Source: Calamus simplicifolius (Eukaryota; Streptophyta; Magnoliopsida; Arecales; Arecaceae). Taken from it: 64,000 nucleotides of DNA. The position numbers were made by a program, and so were the translations under genes. Shown here piece after piece: positions 31,720 through 44,889 of the stretch. The notes under the pieces are model-generated. The model was not told the DNA's origin. It made no database searches and worked only from the letters and a program-made list of their open reading frames with translations. Numbering within the stretch: position 1 is the first letter of the stretch; every line of letters starts with the position of its first letter. The stretch covers positions 62,001-126,000 of the forward strand of contig UESW01000056.1 in assembly GCA_900491605.1 (NCBI GenBank), written 5' to 3'.

Positions 31720-34700
31720 TTAAATGTGTCAAATACCTATTCTATAATTCATTACGAAAAGCTTTTATTTCAGAAAAGATGAAGATATTCCTCTAATTAG
31801 CCCTTATCAATGCGAAAGATATTTTAGCAAAAAAAAAAAAAAAAAGTGCATGGGTTGCAAGTTGTAGATGTGTAATTATGCTGGATTAACTACGAGTCAG
31901 TAAATCACCTATTCATTAAATACTCCTTCATTTGAGAGATGCGGGAGTCCCTCGATCTCTTGCTGTAAATATTCCACATCAAATTTTTTTTTTTTTTTTG
32001 GACAAAGAAAATGAAGAGAAAAATACCAACTAATAGAAGAAAATGTTAAGATAAACTGATAGTGCATTTTATGTAACATATGTGGGATGGGAAGAACGCA
32101 AGAATCTCCTATAGTAAGACTTCTTCATCCATTTTGATCATCTTTAAAATTATTAATAGATTTTTAGTTTTATCCTAGAAGATATAGATGGAGGCTCATA
32201 TAAATTTTTTTTTTTTTTCTTCTTCTCTCTTTGTAATTAGTTTATTTTCTAATAATTAATGCTAGTGGGAAAATTTCTTTCTCCACTGTTGCCTTTCAAA
32301 AAGAAAGCAAAAATAAAGCTGTGTCGTAGTTTTGGCCATATTTGGGATTCTCTTCTGATGTCTGTTTTAACTGTTTTATTACAAGGGTTGGGAACCACCC
32401 GGTTCGTCTGACAAAATTAAAGGCCAGACATAAAAGCGACAGAGAGAGCTCTTATCCGCAATGTAATTAAGTTTCAACCTTGAAACTGTAGAAAGAAAGC
32501 TAAAACTGGGTCAAAGACCCACCATTGAAGCTTTTTCTCGGTGGGGATCTCTAGCAACTGTTCTCCAGGTCAGAATGCTTAGAATCCCATAAAGCTAGAG
32601 AACAATTCAAATAGACAACTCATGTGTGCTGAGTTTAAAGAATCCGACACTTTCTCAGGGAAAGACAAACATTCACCAAACAGCCATAACGTCTCTCCTA
32701 AATGCTCCATTTCTTGGAGTCCGTGGTCCTTCCAAGCTCCAAAGCATGGATAATAATTAAATAATATCGCTGAATTCCTTATGGAATTAATTAGTACTTT
32801 TTTAATAAGAAATTTCTTGCATGATGCGTACTGAATGCATGTCTATCTCTGGAAAGAAGTGTTCCTATTTGATGTTGAGACATATTTGCTTGAGAAATTG
32901 GTACCTACCAACAGACAGCATTCCTTGGATATCTTAAAGAAGATTAAGGCTTCATTTGGTTGTAGCTAGGCTGAGAAGGCTTTCAAATTTCCAAGATAAT
33001 TAACTACTAGCAGAGTTTGGCATTATTGGCTTATAGATGCATATATAATTTCAGTGGAATCTAAGCTCGAGATTTGGTGAATCAAGAATCAAATGCATTA
33101 CTGAGACGAATTTTATTGATTCATAACAAAGTTGCAAGGAAATCTGGATTTCAACCCTTCATGCATGCTGCCTAGTAAACGGACTCAAAATTTAAGAGTT
33201 TAAATGCTAGTGTTAAAGGATTTGTTTGTTCTTGGATGTAATGAGTAATGACTCCAAAGCCATTCCCAGTGGTAAATCAATTCAAGGGTTAAAATGTTGT
33301 CACCTTGTCGGTTGCTCAAACCTTAGAAATCTTACCTTCTGTCAAAAATTTAAGATGCATTAATGGCATAATTAAGCCAATTTTAAATGAAAATTTTTAT
33401 TTGTCTATGCTAAAGAATGCATATTAACCCCACTTGGTTTTATTGTTGTCCCTAAACTTGCAAACTTTGCTGACACGTTCACATGAACGGAAGAGGCTTG
33501 AGAAATTAAAAGAAGTCAGAGAACACTCCTGTTCGTATTTGCCAAGGCCGTTCATGAATTCATCCTGGTTATTTCGGAGTTAAAAGAGTGCAGGTTGATG
33601 TGACATTAGAGGCAGAGAGGTAGCGACACAAATATATGACACCAATGTCCAACAGATGCTCACCAACGCACTGAATTGTACCATTTACGATCATGAAAAT
33701 ATTCGATAGACCCAAGTAACCAACAGTGACTTTATGTAAGACTGACGTAAAAATATTCCACTCATGACTCTAATTATCATCAATTTCCTTAGGAAAATCA
33801 ATAATTTTTATTCAGAAAACAAAATATTCGACTCATGCATGTCTCTAATTAATTACCAACAATTTTTATTCAGAAAATATTCCGCTCATGCCTCATGACG
33901 TAAAATATTCTGTCTCGTATGAGTTATGAAATATAATAGTGAACCTGAGGTAGTCTTAGAACCCATTTTTATTCAGGTGAGAGGTGGAATGATAGCTAAA
34001 TTTTTTAAGTGTGAAACTACATATAAATTTTAAACGTATAAATTTGAATACAAGAGATATGATCACATGAGATGATGACAACAATCTTCTGAGTTTTTCT
34101 TGCATCGATCCCTATCAACCATTGCTAATTGAAATGAAGGTCTTTTTCTGACTAGATGTCAGTGTTCAGACTATCATATTGGTTTAGCTGCAAAATTGAT
34201 AAGCTAAGGTTTGTTTTTCTAGGAAAGAAAGAATTGATGAGTGAATTTCAGTGTTTAGTCAATTGGGATGCAGTTTGTAGGAAGATTGCTTTGCTAACCA
34301 AATGAGGATGAAAGTTCTTGAACAGATATATATTGAGGAGAATTAATATATCTTGAACTAGATTAATTTTTAAAGTTTATTATTCAAGATATCATTTCAA
34401 GATGAGAGAAAGAAGTAAAGTTTGAAGGGCTTCTTCAATATGATAAGAAATCTACAATAAGCCGGATGACGTACTTCTGATACTGTATTACTTTCAAATT
34501 GAGAATAATCATTATAGCTGAACTTTTTAGGAAGCACTGTTCAATATTTTCAATATGGAGTTATAGAGCACAACAGTGGAGAATTCATCTGTATGGCCCT
34601 ACTTGCATCTTTTGAGCATATGCAACTACAACTCCAATGTGTCCTTTCCTCTATTAGCCCAACTTCATCGATAAATTCATGAATGTGGAAGTTTAATAGG

Positions 34701-36813
34701 AATGGTAGGTACACTGTTGATTCAGTCTATAAATTTATTATTTATCTTGTAGTCTTGTATCTCTTTTCTAGTTTAGTTTGAAAAACCCTTGCTCCTAGGA
34801 ATTAATGTGCAGATTTTTCATATGACTAACCCTTGTAAATAAGCTTCATATATATATATATGTGATGTACTAATAAGTAGAAAAAAGGATGGTTGTGAGC
34901 TCAAGATGTGTGTTTTGTGAGGCTTCCACAGGAGTACTCAATACTCAATATATAGATCACTCATGTGCGAGGTGTTCCTTCCCCTCGCCCTATTAATGTT
35001 ATAATCCATATATAACCAGTTGCCTTGATTGGAGTAGATTTTTAAACTCTGAACAAAGTAGATGAGGAAGATAGCACAATGAAAGGAAAGCAAAGTTGAG
35101 ACTAAATGTAACACATACATTTGAAATGAGAAAACTTTCAGATTTTTTCAGAAAAAAAAAAGAAAAGAAAAAGATATTCTCAACCTTGATTCTTCATAAG
35201 ATTATTGTCATCTTTTTTTAAAAGAAAAGAAAAGAAAAGAAAAGAAAAGAAATGGAATGGAATGAAAAGAAAAGAAATGAAATGAAGGCCTTTTTTCTCG
35301 TACAGTGGCCAATATCACACATGGGCAATATAAGAAAGACATGATCCTAGAAGCGCGTAGCTTTGCCTAATGGGAAAGAGGCCCTTTTTCTCGTGGATCT
35401 TCCCCCGTGGCCACACGTAGCATAACCTGGCCCTCTACTCCCACGGGATGTTTCCATGGAAAGGGCCAAGCCAACCCCCATCCCCTTCTCTCTCCTTATC
35501 ACAGCGTCCGGAGTCAGAAGCCACGGAGGGGGACCAGTAATGGAGATGGATGACGGCGTCAATCCTATCCATTCCACGCAACCCACAATGATTGCCGTCT
35601 ATGGATTGTAACATTTTGATAAAACTAGGAGGAATTAAGATATATACTACACTTCTTTGATGGCGCACACCTTCAGCAACTTCCTCTGGAAATGGCGATG
35701 GTGCAAGAGTTCAGTAAATTAGAATGCTATTTGATGCTCAAGAGCAGAGTCCGAAATGCAATAGATTCATCTAATTCGAATATTGGGCTTAAAGGTTTTG
35801 TTATAGTGGATGATATCTTAATATTGACTTGTTTGATGATATATAGTTTAGGGATAGGGAGGTTATCTTTTGTAGTTTTTTTTTTTTTCAATATTATTGT
35901 TCTTCTTTGGCTTGCTTTTGGTTTTGCTCGCATATGATTTTTAATTTAAGATAAGTATGTGATTAATTTAAATAATGATATTCTCTAGAGGAGCGTAAAG
36001 AAGTTTAGCTGTATGTTATCAATTTTAAAGCTGAAATTTGACAGATGATGCAACACATAATGAGAGTTTAGCATGGGTAATTTGGATATGGAGATGAATT
36101 GAATTTTCGATGTTTGGCTTCACATCAATAATCTTATATGGCACTGATATCAATTATATCTATTTCTATAATCATCGTCTAAATAGCATACGATCTCGAA
36201 CTTGTTCTTGGGAATGGATATTTAAGTTCATTCCAAAATAGTAGTTTTGATTGAGATTTAAGAATCAAAATATCTATCATCTATAACTTAAAAAAGAAAA
36301 GATGTTTAACAAATCTCTAATATTATTTTCATATAATATAATTATATTAAATATTATAATTGCATTTATAATTTATATAATTTAATATTAGAACATTATA
36401 TTATCATAATATATATTTAACCTAAAATCATAATAAATATTATGAAATAATGATACAATATCATAATAATTACAAAATATATTAAGAGATAGTTTTGCTA
36501 TTATATGGTTAATAATTCTAAATGAATTCTCATGGTATACCAAATAGGCTAATTGTGGATATCTAGCAAACTTTAATCACTAAAATATTATATCAAACAT
36601 AAGACATGGTATTCTTATACTACCAAAAGATCAGATCATTTTAAAATAAAGAAAGATCATCGGTAATCTAAGATCATTATAATGATCCTATTTAAGTCAT
36701 CCTAGATAATTATAGAATCTTATCGACATGCTTCTTGCCAAATATAGGCAAGATCATAAATTTTAATGTGAAAATCTAATTCTAGCAAAATCCTGGGCTC
36801 TAATACCAATTCT
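31720..36813. other. Long AT-rich intergenic region
   Basis: No gene recognised on either strand over 5 kb. It contains homopolymer A/T runs, a (TA)n run near 34850 and a (GAAAA)n array at about 35208-35288. A GC-richer patch at 35350-35620 holds two overlapping minus-strand frames of under 80 codons with no known domain. Confidence 0.5.
35208..35288. repeat. (GAAAA)n microsatellite
   Basis: Pentanucleotide array with GGAAT interruptions. Confidence 0.88.
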
Positions 36814-37113
36814 GATATAGGCAATACTACCAAAGAAGATAACTATTAGTCTTGTATTAATTTCGTAATGGTCTTCAATTAAGGACATCCAATCTTTTTG
36901 AGGAATGCTCTCCAATCATCTTTAGCAAGATTGTGTCTTATTTATAAAGATATTGGTCCAAACTAAATCATATTCAAAGATAAACTCCTAGACTTGTTAG
37001 TATTATGATACTAATTATAAACTTATCTAAAATTAATTAAAATAAAATTCCTAAAAAAATAAATCAAAATATCCTATTTTAACTAAAATTCCTTTTATTT
37101 TTTCTAGGCTGCA
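36814..37113 (-). mobile_element. Probable copia LTR and primer-binding-site remnant
   Basis: The minus strand carries TTGGTATTAGAGCC at about 36796-36810, a one-base variant of the standard copia primer-binding site. It lies immediately inside a candidate LTR that runs TGATATAGG...GGCTGCA (300 bp, TG...CA ends). A TTATTTATAAAGATA stretch inside resembles an LTR promoter region. The rest of the element is not recognisable. Confidence 0.5.
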
Positions 37114-37243
37114 TTATTATTTGGACCACAGGTGATCACAAGTTAGATGGCCCACCCAACCTAACTTGAAAATTTGTTGATTTGGGTACTAAAAGTAGGG
37201 CCCATGGATTAGGTATGGATAAAGATAAGCTCATATGAAATCC

Positions 37244-37790
37244 AGCTAATAATAATAATAGCAACAAAACTTTAATCCCAAAATAGTTAGGATGACTATA
37301 TAAATTTATTTTCTTCATTTGATTTATTTTTAAGCCATATTTTCATTCAAATATAAATATTTCTAGCCTTTATTTATGATTTCCTTTCTTTTAAATTTCG
37401 ATCTACCTTTACCTTTATATATATATATATATATATCAAAATACTTTTTCATATAAGTGCATCCTTAAATTTACATTATAAATGTTCAAACCATTAAAAT
37501 TATTCTTCTCTCAATTTATCCGTAACTAGTGTTATCTTCATTTTTTTTTCGTAAATGACTTTATTTCTTATTTATTTATTTATATTATATATTATCTTAA
37601 TATTTTCATCTTAGTCATATTCATCTTATTTGCATATAATTTTCTAACTATCGAACATTTTATATCATAAAATAGTCGATCTTATGACCATCTTATAAAA
37701 TTTTTCTTTAATTTAATAGTTATTATATGACTATAAATATTTTAATTATACTTCTTTATTTTATTCAATCAACTTTAAAAAATTGAGCTA
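37244..37790 (-). mobile_element. RTE-type LINE 3' fragment
   Basis: Read on the plus strand, an (AAT)n tail at about 37247-37260 is followed by ACTTTAATCCCAAAATAG, then TAGGATGACTATATAAATTT. This is the complement of the very common 3' end of plant RTE LINEs. Downstream, decayed but recognisable antisense RT sequence continues (for example GATCTTATGACCATCTTATA at about 37679). The element is on the minus strand and has no intact frame. A (TA)n run interrupts it at about 37419-37437. Confidence 0.7.
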
Positions 37791-38165
37791 GCCTAAGAAA
37801 AATTAAAAACCAACCTGCTCAGGCCGAGCCAAGAATGTGTATGTGTATTAGAGTTGATCATAAGCTGTGTGCCTAGCCAAAAGAGGGAGGAGGAGAATTA
37901 AAAGCTAGTGGACGAGTTTGGAATGACTCTTTGAGATTAGGTCTAAGCCTACACAAAATTTAGGCTTAATGGCCAAATTGGCCTGAACCTAGGCATGAAT
38001 ATTAGGCCTAACCACTAGTATGTAGCCTAGCCTAACATTGATCGGCCCTAGCCAGAGCTAATTCAGACAATAGCCTGACTCATTAATGGGGCTCAAGCCA
38101 GCTACATTGGAGAATGGAGATGAGCTTAAACCAGGCTACGTTTTATCAGCAAAGTTCTTTTTTTT

Positions 38166-38200
<35 letters not shown>

Positions 38201-39240
38201 ACATACTTGACGTCTAAACTAAAAAAATGATGCTCAATGTGAAATAATTATAATCTCAGTTAAATAGGAAAAGGGGAAGCAATTATCAGGATACGAGATA
38301 ACATAGAGAGTATTTGGATTGTTAAAGTGCGTAGTACTTGTAATGGTTTGTACCTTTAAACAGCCGGTGGGAGAGGCTAAAAGCCGTCTAAATTTGTGGT
38401 CTTGGGCTCAGTTTGGACGCTGATCCGACCCAGCACCCAGCCATATGCCACCTCGATCGTTCTTCTTTTACAGAAAGATGCCTCCAGCTTTGAGAAAAAA
38501 ATTTTGGGTACCGTGCATGATGAAAAAAAAAAAATGCAGCGATCGATTGGGTTGTTTTTTTTTTTTTGCTGCTTGTAATCTGATCAGTGAAAATAGTATA
38601 CTAGTATCTTGTCTATTATTTTGCATCAAATATTATTCTCTGATAATTGAGTTTGATTCGCGTCAGAATGAGTATGATCGCCTGTAATTAAAAAAAAAAA
38701 AAGCATCGCATACGATGATTGATTAATATATACGTATGATTGCATGTAAAGTATAAAAAAATATTTTTATTTTTTGTACACGTGTGCATAAAGACATTTT
38801 TTTTTCAGCTTGAATCCCAGGTGGTTGATTTAATTATTTTCCAGATTGCTAGTGATTTGCTCCTTTATATTAATAAACTAATATAGGACTTCCTAATTCT
38901 TTTTACTAGAAAAAATAAAGGTGTAGACTGAGGTCATGGTTATCGATATTCGATAATAGAGGCCATTGTAATGCTGTCAACAATCTTCCTCTTCTCCATT
39001 AAACTACATATATATACTTCAAAATAGTCCCATAATATAGCTTATAATTAAGTTCACATACTATCAATTAATTTTTAGTTAAATTTTTAGGGCTATATAG
39101 TTTCGGTTATCTTATATTGGATAAGAAAGAAAAGTTTTAATAACTTATCACTCAAATTTATATGCTCTAATTAATTTTTACTCAAATTTTTAGGAACACA
39201 TGATTTTAATCTAAAATTTTGGAGCTATAGTGTGAAAACC
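37791..39240. other. Intergenic
   Basis: Non-coding, with a T-run of about 36 bases near 38158-38193. At about 39045-39235 two short segments resemble pieces of the TRIM-like family found at 40094. Confidence 0.45.
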
Positions 39241-39241
39241 A

Positions 39242-39595
39242 TAGTTGTTAGAACCGAACCGAACCGGCTGATTGGACCGGTTGAATCGGGACCCAAAGGC
39301 CAAGCCGGTCCGGTTTCAATATAAAACCGAATGTGTAAGTGATCCAGAATAATCCGGTCAACCCATCCGGTTCACCCATGAACCGATCAATCTAACCCGA
39401 ACCAACTCGGATCACGGGTTTTATTATAATGTTAACCTTGAATTTTTTATTAAAAATTAATTTTTTAATATAAATATTTTATATTAATAAAATTGATCGA
39501 TGGTTGAACTAGCGACCCAACGGTTGAATCAGTGAGCCGATGACCGAGCCCTTGGCCGGGTCAATGTCCAGGCCGAATCTGAAAACTAACAATTG
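39242..39595. repeat. Dispersed repeat rich in ACCGG/CCGGTT motifs
   Basis: A GC-rich island in AT-rich surroundings. It begins GTTGTTAGAACCGAACCG and ends near CTAACAATTG, so its ends form a short degenerate inverted repeat. Many CCGGT/ACCGG words occur inside. This looks like a non-autonomous DNA transposon, but the family cannot be named. Confidence 0.5.
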
Positions 39596-40093
39596 TTCAA
39601 ACTTTTCGTCGTTTCCTTCAAAAGAGATCTCTTAGTCTAAAAAATTAGATTTTTTTTTTTGTCAACTAAGCAGCGATTTAAAATAATATTTTTATCCTTT
39701 TATCATTATCCATTATTTTTATCGTAAAAGAGAAACAAATTTAAAGCTAAAATTAAATATCTAAATAAATCATGCTGACATGCGAGCTTAGGATGTGCAC
39801 GTGAATAAAGAAGCAATGCAAGACTCACGTATTTTAAAATTTTACGCACAAAGTTTGGAACAAAGTCTTCATGAAGGGTTGTAGTGAGCGGGTGTTAACT
39901 CGGCCAAAATGTTGATTTAATCTTTAATAACTTTGGAAAGAAACTAAGGTTTACAGCTTCTTCATTTGCCTTGCGGGAGATTCGGACATTTTGTGGCTCA
40001 AAATTTGTTACCAACCTCGATTCTAATGATCCACTTAAGTTTCACATTATTGATAAAATCAGAGAGGCAAAGATGCAGTTAATTTGATTTCAT

Positions 40094-40551
40094 TGTAAAA
40101 ATAGTTTCACAATGAATTAAAAAAAATTATGTGCTTACAATTCAAATCTACTGTTATTTATTAACTTTCACTTAAATTTTTTGATCATAGTTTTGATTCG
40201 TTAATGGATTAACTGGGCGAGTAGATAGCCTTGAAGCATTGTAAATAATATTAGAACGAAACTAGTTATTGTGACTCTATAATGGCATGAAGCAATTCTT
40301 ACAATAACTCAACCCATGAGTAGATTTGTCTAAGACTCATGAGTAGATTCTATCTAACTTGTGGCATGCATTATAAGAAGAAAAGATTATAACACTCAAA
40401 AAATAATTCCATATTAGATGAAAAAAAAGTGTTATGTGCTTATAACTCAAGTCCACTTACTATACATTAACTTTCATTCGAGTTTTTAGGTTATATGGTT
40501 TCGATCCGCTAACAAATTAATTGGGCTAGCATGTGAGCTTGGAGCATTATA
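40094..40551 (+). mobile_element. TRIM-like miniature LTR element, copy 1
   Basis: Two direct repeats of about 150 and 164 bp (40094-40243 and 40388-40551) begin near TGTAA/ATAAC and end GCATTGTA or GCATTATA. They flank about 145 bp of non-coding sequence. Just inside the first repeat, AATAATATTAGAAC is a decayed match to a GGTATCAGAGC primer-binding site. Size and structure fit terminal-repeat retrotransposons in miniature. No target duplication remains. Confidence 0.6.
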
Positions 40552-43500
40552 CTAGCATACTAAAAATCTTCATACATCTACTTCTTGACTTCTTGATTTA
40601 TCTCTGGTGAGCATGGCTTTCAAGAAAGTAATTGAGGGTCAATTTTGAATGGAATATTCACAATAACAAAGTAGATGACACTTATCCTACCTATGTTTTT
40701 ATGTATTATCTAATATGTCATCATCTCACATATTCATGGATCAACTCCACCTGCTTCCCTTGGAACATGCCTTTGGTAGAGAGCGTGATGAATGAAGCTA
40801 TCATCCATCAAGTTTTGAATTTGTTATGAATTATCAATATATTGTCTTAATCATGAACTGCTACACTGGTGCATCTTGTGCTATTTCGAATGCATTGCAT
40901 CGGTATTAATCAAAACTCGATATCAATACATACTAAATATCCCACATTGAATCAATCTATGTTTCTGATGAATAATATTGCATCAGTGTGCTATGTCTCA
41001 CAGATACAAATCCATAAAAGAGGTTATGTATTTAGCTTCTTCGAAAAAGAAGGGTTTGACTCATGAAGGTTCTTCTTAAAACAGAACCTTATTCCAATCT
41101 GGAATAATGTTGCGAATATATATATATATATATACTTGAAGAATAATAAAGGTTGTTGATTCCTCCACAGATCTATTTGCTAGAAATGAGAGCTATATTT
41201 CTATTTTTTTAATCAAGAATATGGTTAAAATGGCTATGGGCCATGGTTGAGTAGCTTGGCCCAAATTACTTCATTTGCCATGACGGGCTACAACACCAAC
41301 CATAAACCAAGCCCAAGACTTACAAAGGATTGTTCTTTATGCACCGCGCACGATGTAGGTCACATAGATATATAGCTACGCATATGGCTGTGCATACTCA
41401 AAAATAAAAATATTTTTTTTATATCATACGTGCGATCGAACGCAGTGCTATGAGAACTTTTTCACGTAGAAAATACATGTAGAGCCCATTTGAAGCCATA
41501 GGAAAACTATGGAACCGAAATTCTGATTCTATAGTCTTAAGGGTTCTATCATTTGGGATGAAATAAAACTATAGCATTGTAATTCTGGATATTTAAACAC
41601 TACAAATAGAAAATGGTTAAATTTGGTTAGATTTGTAAAAAAACTGAATTAAAATTTGTGAGACCCATGAGAAAATATTTTAGATTCACCACAATACCTA
41701 CCAAACTAAAACAAAACCTTTTCTCCAAACCCCTAATCAAAATACTTGGGCTCCGTTTGCTCCTCTTGTCCTCTCCATATGTCAATTTCAAACTCATCCA
41801 ATGTCCACACCCAGTCTTCTTATCTCCCTTATGCTATCAATATTTGCTAAACTTATAGATCTCTAGTTACATGTCTCATGTAATTCATGAAATCATTTTT
41901 TGTATTGCTGTATCTATTTTATTTTATTTTTGGTATGAGAAGATGAAACATGTTTGTTTTGGTTTATCAAGTCTAAATTTTTTTTTTTTAAAATTATTGT
42001 TTCCTTGTATGATATGATGAATTATTTTTGAATTCTATTTTCATTTTGGTTCAAACAAAAGAATTGAGATTCAATTATGTAATTTTATATTTTATTCTAA
42101 ACATAAAATGTAAAATCATAATTTTGATGCAAATCATTAAAACTATAACATTTAAATTTCATTCTTATCATAATATAATTTGCAAACAACTGATAAGGCT
42201 GCAAGGCTGCAACAAACCAACATGACTCAACTCCTTTCATATGCCATTCATGTCCAACTTAGGTCAATAAAAAAATAGCCCTACCTAAATCAAATTTAAT
42301 CTAAGATCATTTACAAATCTGAATTATATAAGTCCCATATTCTCTTTCACTTTAATTACTTACCAATTTATTAAATAAACTTTATTAAAACTAATCTCTC
42401 AACTTTTATTCCAACAACTAGATTCCTTTATTAATTTTTATATAGCTTTAATTAAACATAATTTATATTTCATTACTTAGTTTGATAAATTTTTATCAAT
42501 AATATCCAAAGTATATTTTTTTAAATTAGGTCTTCAAAAGTTCATCTGCTACTAATTAACTTACATTCAAATTTTAAAGGCATATAATTTTGACCTGCTA
42601 ACAAGTTAATTATGCTGATAAATGAATGAGTTTGGAGCGTTACAATACTAGTGCAAGTTAATGTTGGTTTCTCGTGAAATACTCTTCTTGTCATGGTGCT
42701 TGAGTTAAACTTATGATATTTAATGAAAGAAAACTAAAGATGTAGAGCAATTTTTCCATCAAGAAACACCAAAATATCCAGCTTAATTAATGATATTGTA
42801 CTGGTCTTTATAGAAATACTATAAAATAAGAAACAACCACTTGTTACAACCTTGGAAAAATTTCGAGAGTAGCAGTAATTTATTCTGGATGAATATGAAG
42901 AGTAAACGTATCCATGGTTTACATGCGGCGTTACTCTTGTAAATTTTTTGAGTTCAGTTTAATTTTTTTTTTCTTTAATAGTTTTGAGGCTAAGATAGGT
43001 CTGAATTTATTATTATTATATTATTAATTTTATAATTTTTATTAAAAAATAAGAATAAGAGTGGAATGGGTCAAGAATTTATCATTTTGCAGCGACGGGG
43101 ATAGATTTTTTTAAAAAAATGACTTCATGCATGGTCCTTCTACCGATAGCATATTATAAAAAGGTTTTACTTACTTAAAACTTTAGGTCAGCATATTTTC
43201 TTTAATCTTATAGACAATTAGCTTTTTCTGCATCTTACTCCTATTTAGTTCATTTTCTACACATACTTGTGTTTTAATTCTGTACACACTTATAAAAATT
43301 TATACACATTTATACCATTTTATACATAATTTTAAAAATCCCATACACGCTTAAATTTTGTTCTAGAAGCTTAAAATAAATTTATACGCTCTCATATTTT
43401 TTCATACATAATTAACTTTTTATTATATACTTTTATTTAACACATTACATATTTAGTCTATTTGTTATACATACTATGCGTTTAATGTATATATTACGTA

Positions 43501-43613
43501 CTTGGTGGGATATTTTCTTTTATTTTATAGGGACATAAGTTAGAGGATTGGCTTTTTTTTTTTTTTTTTTTTCTCCTTTTGTCACGGTAAAAGGATGAGG
43601 ATTAATTTTAGAA
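40552..43613. other. AT-rich intergenic DNA
   Basis: No genes recognised. A (TA)n run lies at about 41117-41134. The segment 42535-42650 is one more partial copy of the TRIM-like terminal repeat, ending GGAGCGTTACAATA. Confidence 0.5.
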
Positions 43614-44443
43614 AAAAATTTTATGCACCGGTTTTAAAATAAGAAGGTGAAAACAAAACATATTGGTGTAATGGTGTTAAAATGGAAAACATTATTTCAA
43701 ATGACGTTTTCCACTTCCCACGTCACTATCCCTTTCGGCCCCGTCAGCAGGGCTTCACGGGACCTCGGGCCGGCCTCCAACTCCTGAAAATCGTTAGCGA
43801 TTTTACCGATTTTCTCAATTATCGGATGACCCGAGTGCGATCCCCTCTTAAACGCTCAGAACCTCTCTGCGAACTCTAACTCTCTATTATCTATTATCTT
43901 GTTACATCTATTATCTATAACAAGATAATAGATATAACAAGATAATTCTCATTGTTATATCTATTATCTTGTTATATAGATAATAGATATAACAAGATAA
44001 TTCTAATTAACAAGATAATAGGTATAACAAGATAACTTTGATTAACAAGATAATGGATATAACAAGATAATTCCGATTGATACTGAATTATTAACCATCA
44101 TCTAACTCTCTTTTGATTTACTAGAAGATTATGCAAAGGAAGGAAGGCAAGCGAAGATCTGTAGCGTTTAAGTCCCCGAAAGGATTTAAGTCCGCGCTGA
44201 GAAAATCGCCACTTCGAGTGACGATTTCGAGATAAAAATGGCCACTTCAAATGAGTCAAGTGGCGATTTTATTAAATTGAAATAGTCACTCCCAAGTGAT
44301 GATTTTTACCCCTCCCGTCAGCAGCTCCGCTGACGAGACCGATTGTGACGTGAATATAAAAAACGTCATTTGAAATAACATTTTTTATTTTAACATCATT
44401 TTTTTTCATATCTTCATTTTAAAAACGGATGTCAAAAAAAATA
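43614..44443. mobile_element. Non-autonomous DNA transposon with long TIRs (MULE-like)
   Basis: The outer 120-130 bases at each end are imperfect inverted copies. Shared landmarks are TTTCAAATGACGTTTT, a CACGTCAC box and a CGTCAGC box, at 43697-43755 and in complement at 44315-44385. Long TIRs with a short non-coding core suggest a Mutator-like element. I could not find an exact 9-bp duplication. The core contains a local hairpin array (listed separately) and repeated GCCACTT/CACTTC motifs. Confidence 0.6.
43881..44075. repeat. Hairpin array of AACAAGATAATAGATATAAC units
   Basis: About six copies of a motif of about 35 bp (AACAAGATAATAGATATAAC and relatives) occur in both orientations. The first 100 bp folds back on itself almost perfectly, and the later copies are in tandem. 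It lies in the core of the long-TIR element. Confidence 0.8.
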
Positions 44444-44889
44444 TATTTTTTAATTATATATATAAACGCACGTATTGTGCGACATTCATTCATCGCGCGG
44501 TACAAAAGACTTTTTTCCTTGGTCCCCGTCCCACCCGGTCCGTTGCCGTCCATTCTCGGATCCTGGTCCTATTTGATTGACTAATATGGGACCCACCTAA
44601 ATGGGTACCGTTGGCCGCTAACTGATTGAAAAGCCTAGATAGATGGTGGGGCGCTACTTGGAAGGGGAATGGATCCCACCGATTGTACGGTCCCACGACT
44701 CCAACCTAACCTAGGCTCGGAAAGGGCTATAAGGCCTAGCGCGGTAGCTGATACCTGGGCTTAGGGAACCAGGCAGGGCTACTAGAGTAGCCAAGGGCCA
44801 CCACCGGCCCAGCCATAGCTTGTACTTCCCGCTCCGTGCCTCCTTCTCTCCGACGCCCGTGAGGGCGGCGGTGGAGCCGTTAGAGCGAT
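44444..44889. other. GC-rich non-coding patch
   Basis: Composition shifts sharply to GC-rich. A 68-codon minus-strand frame (44490-44696) resembles nothing known. The stretch is not tRNA-like. It may be a gene relic or part of another element. Confidence 0.4.

Noticed and set aside
35347..35668. Two overlapping minus-strand frames in a GC-richer patch
   Set aside because: Under 80 codons, no known domain, no partner exons.
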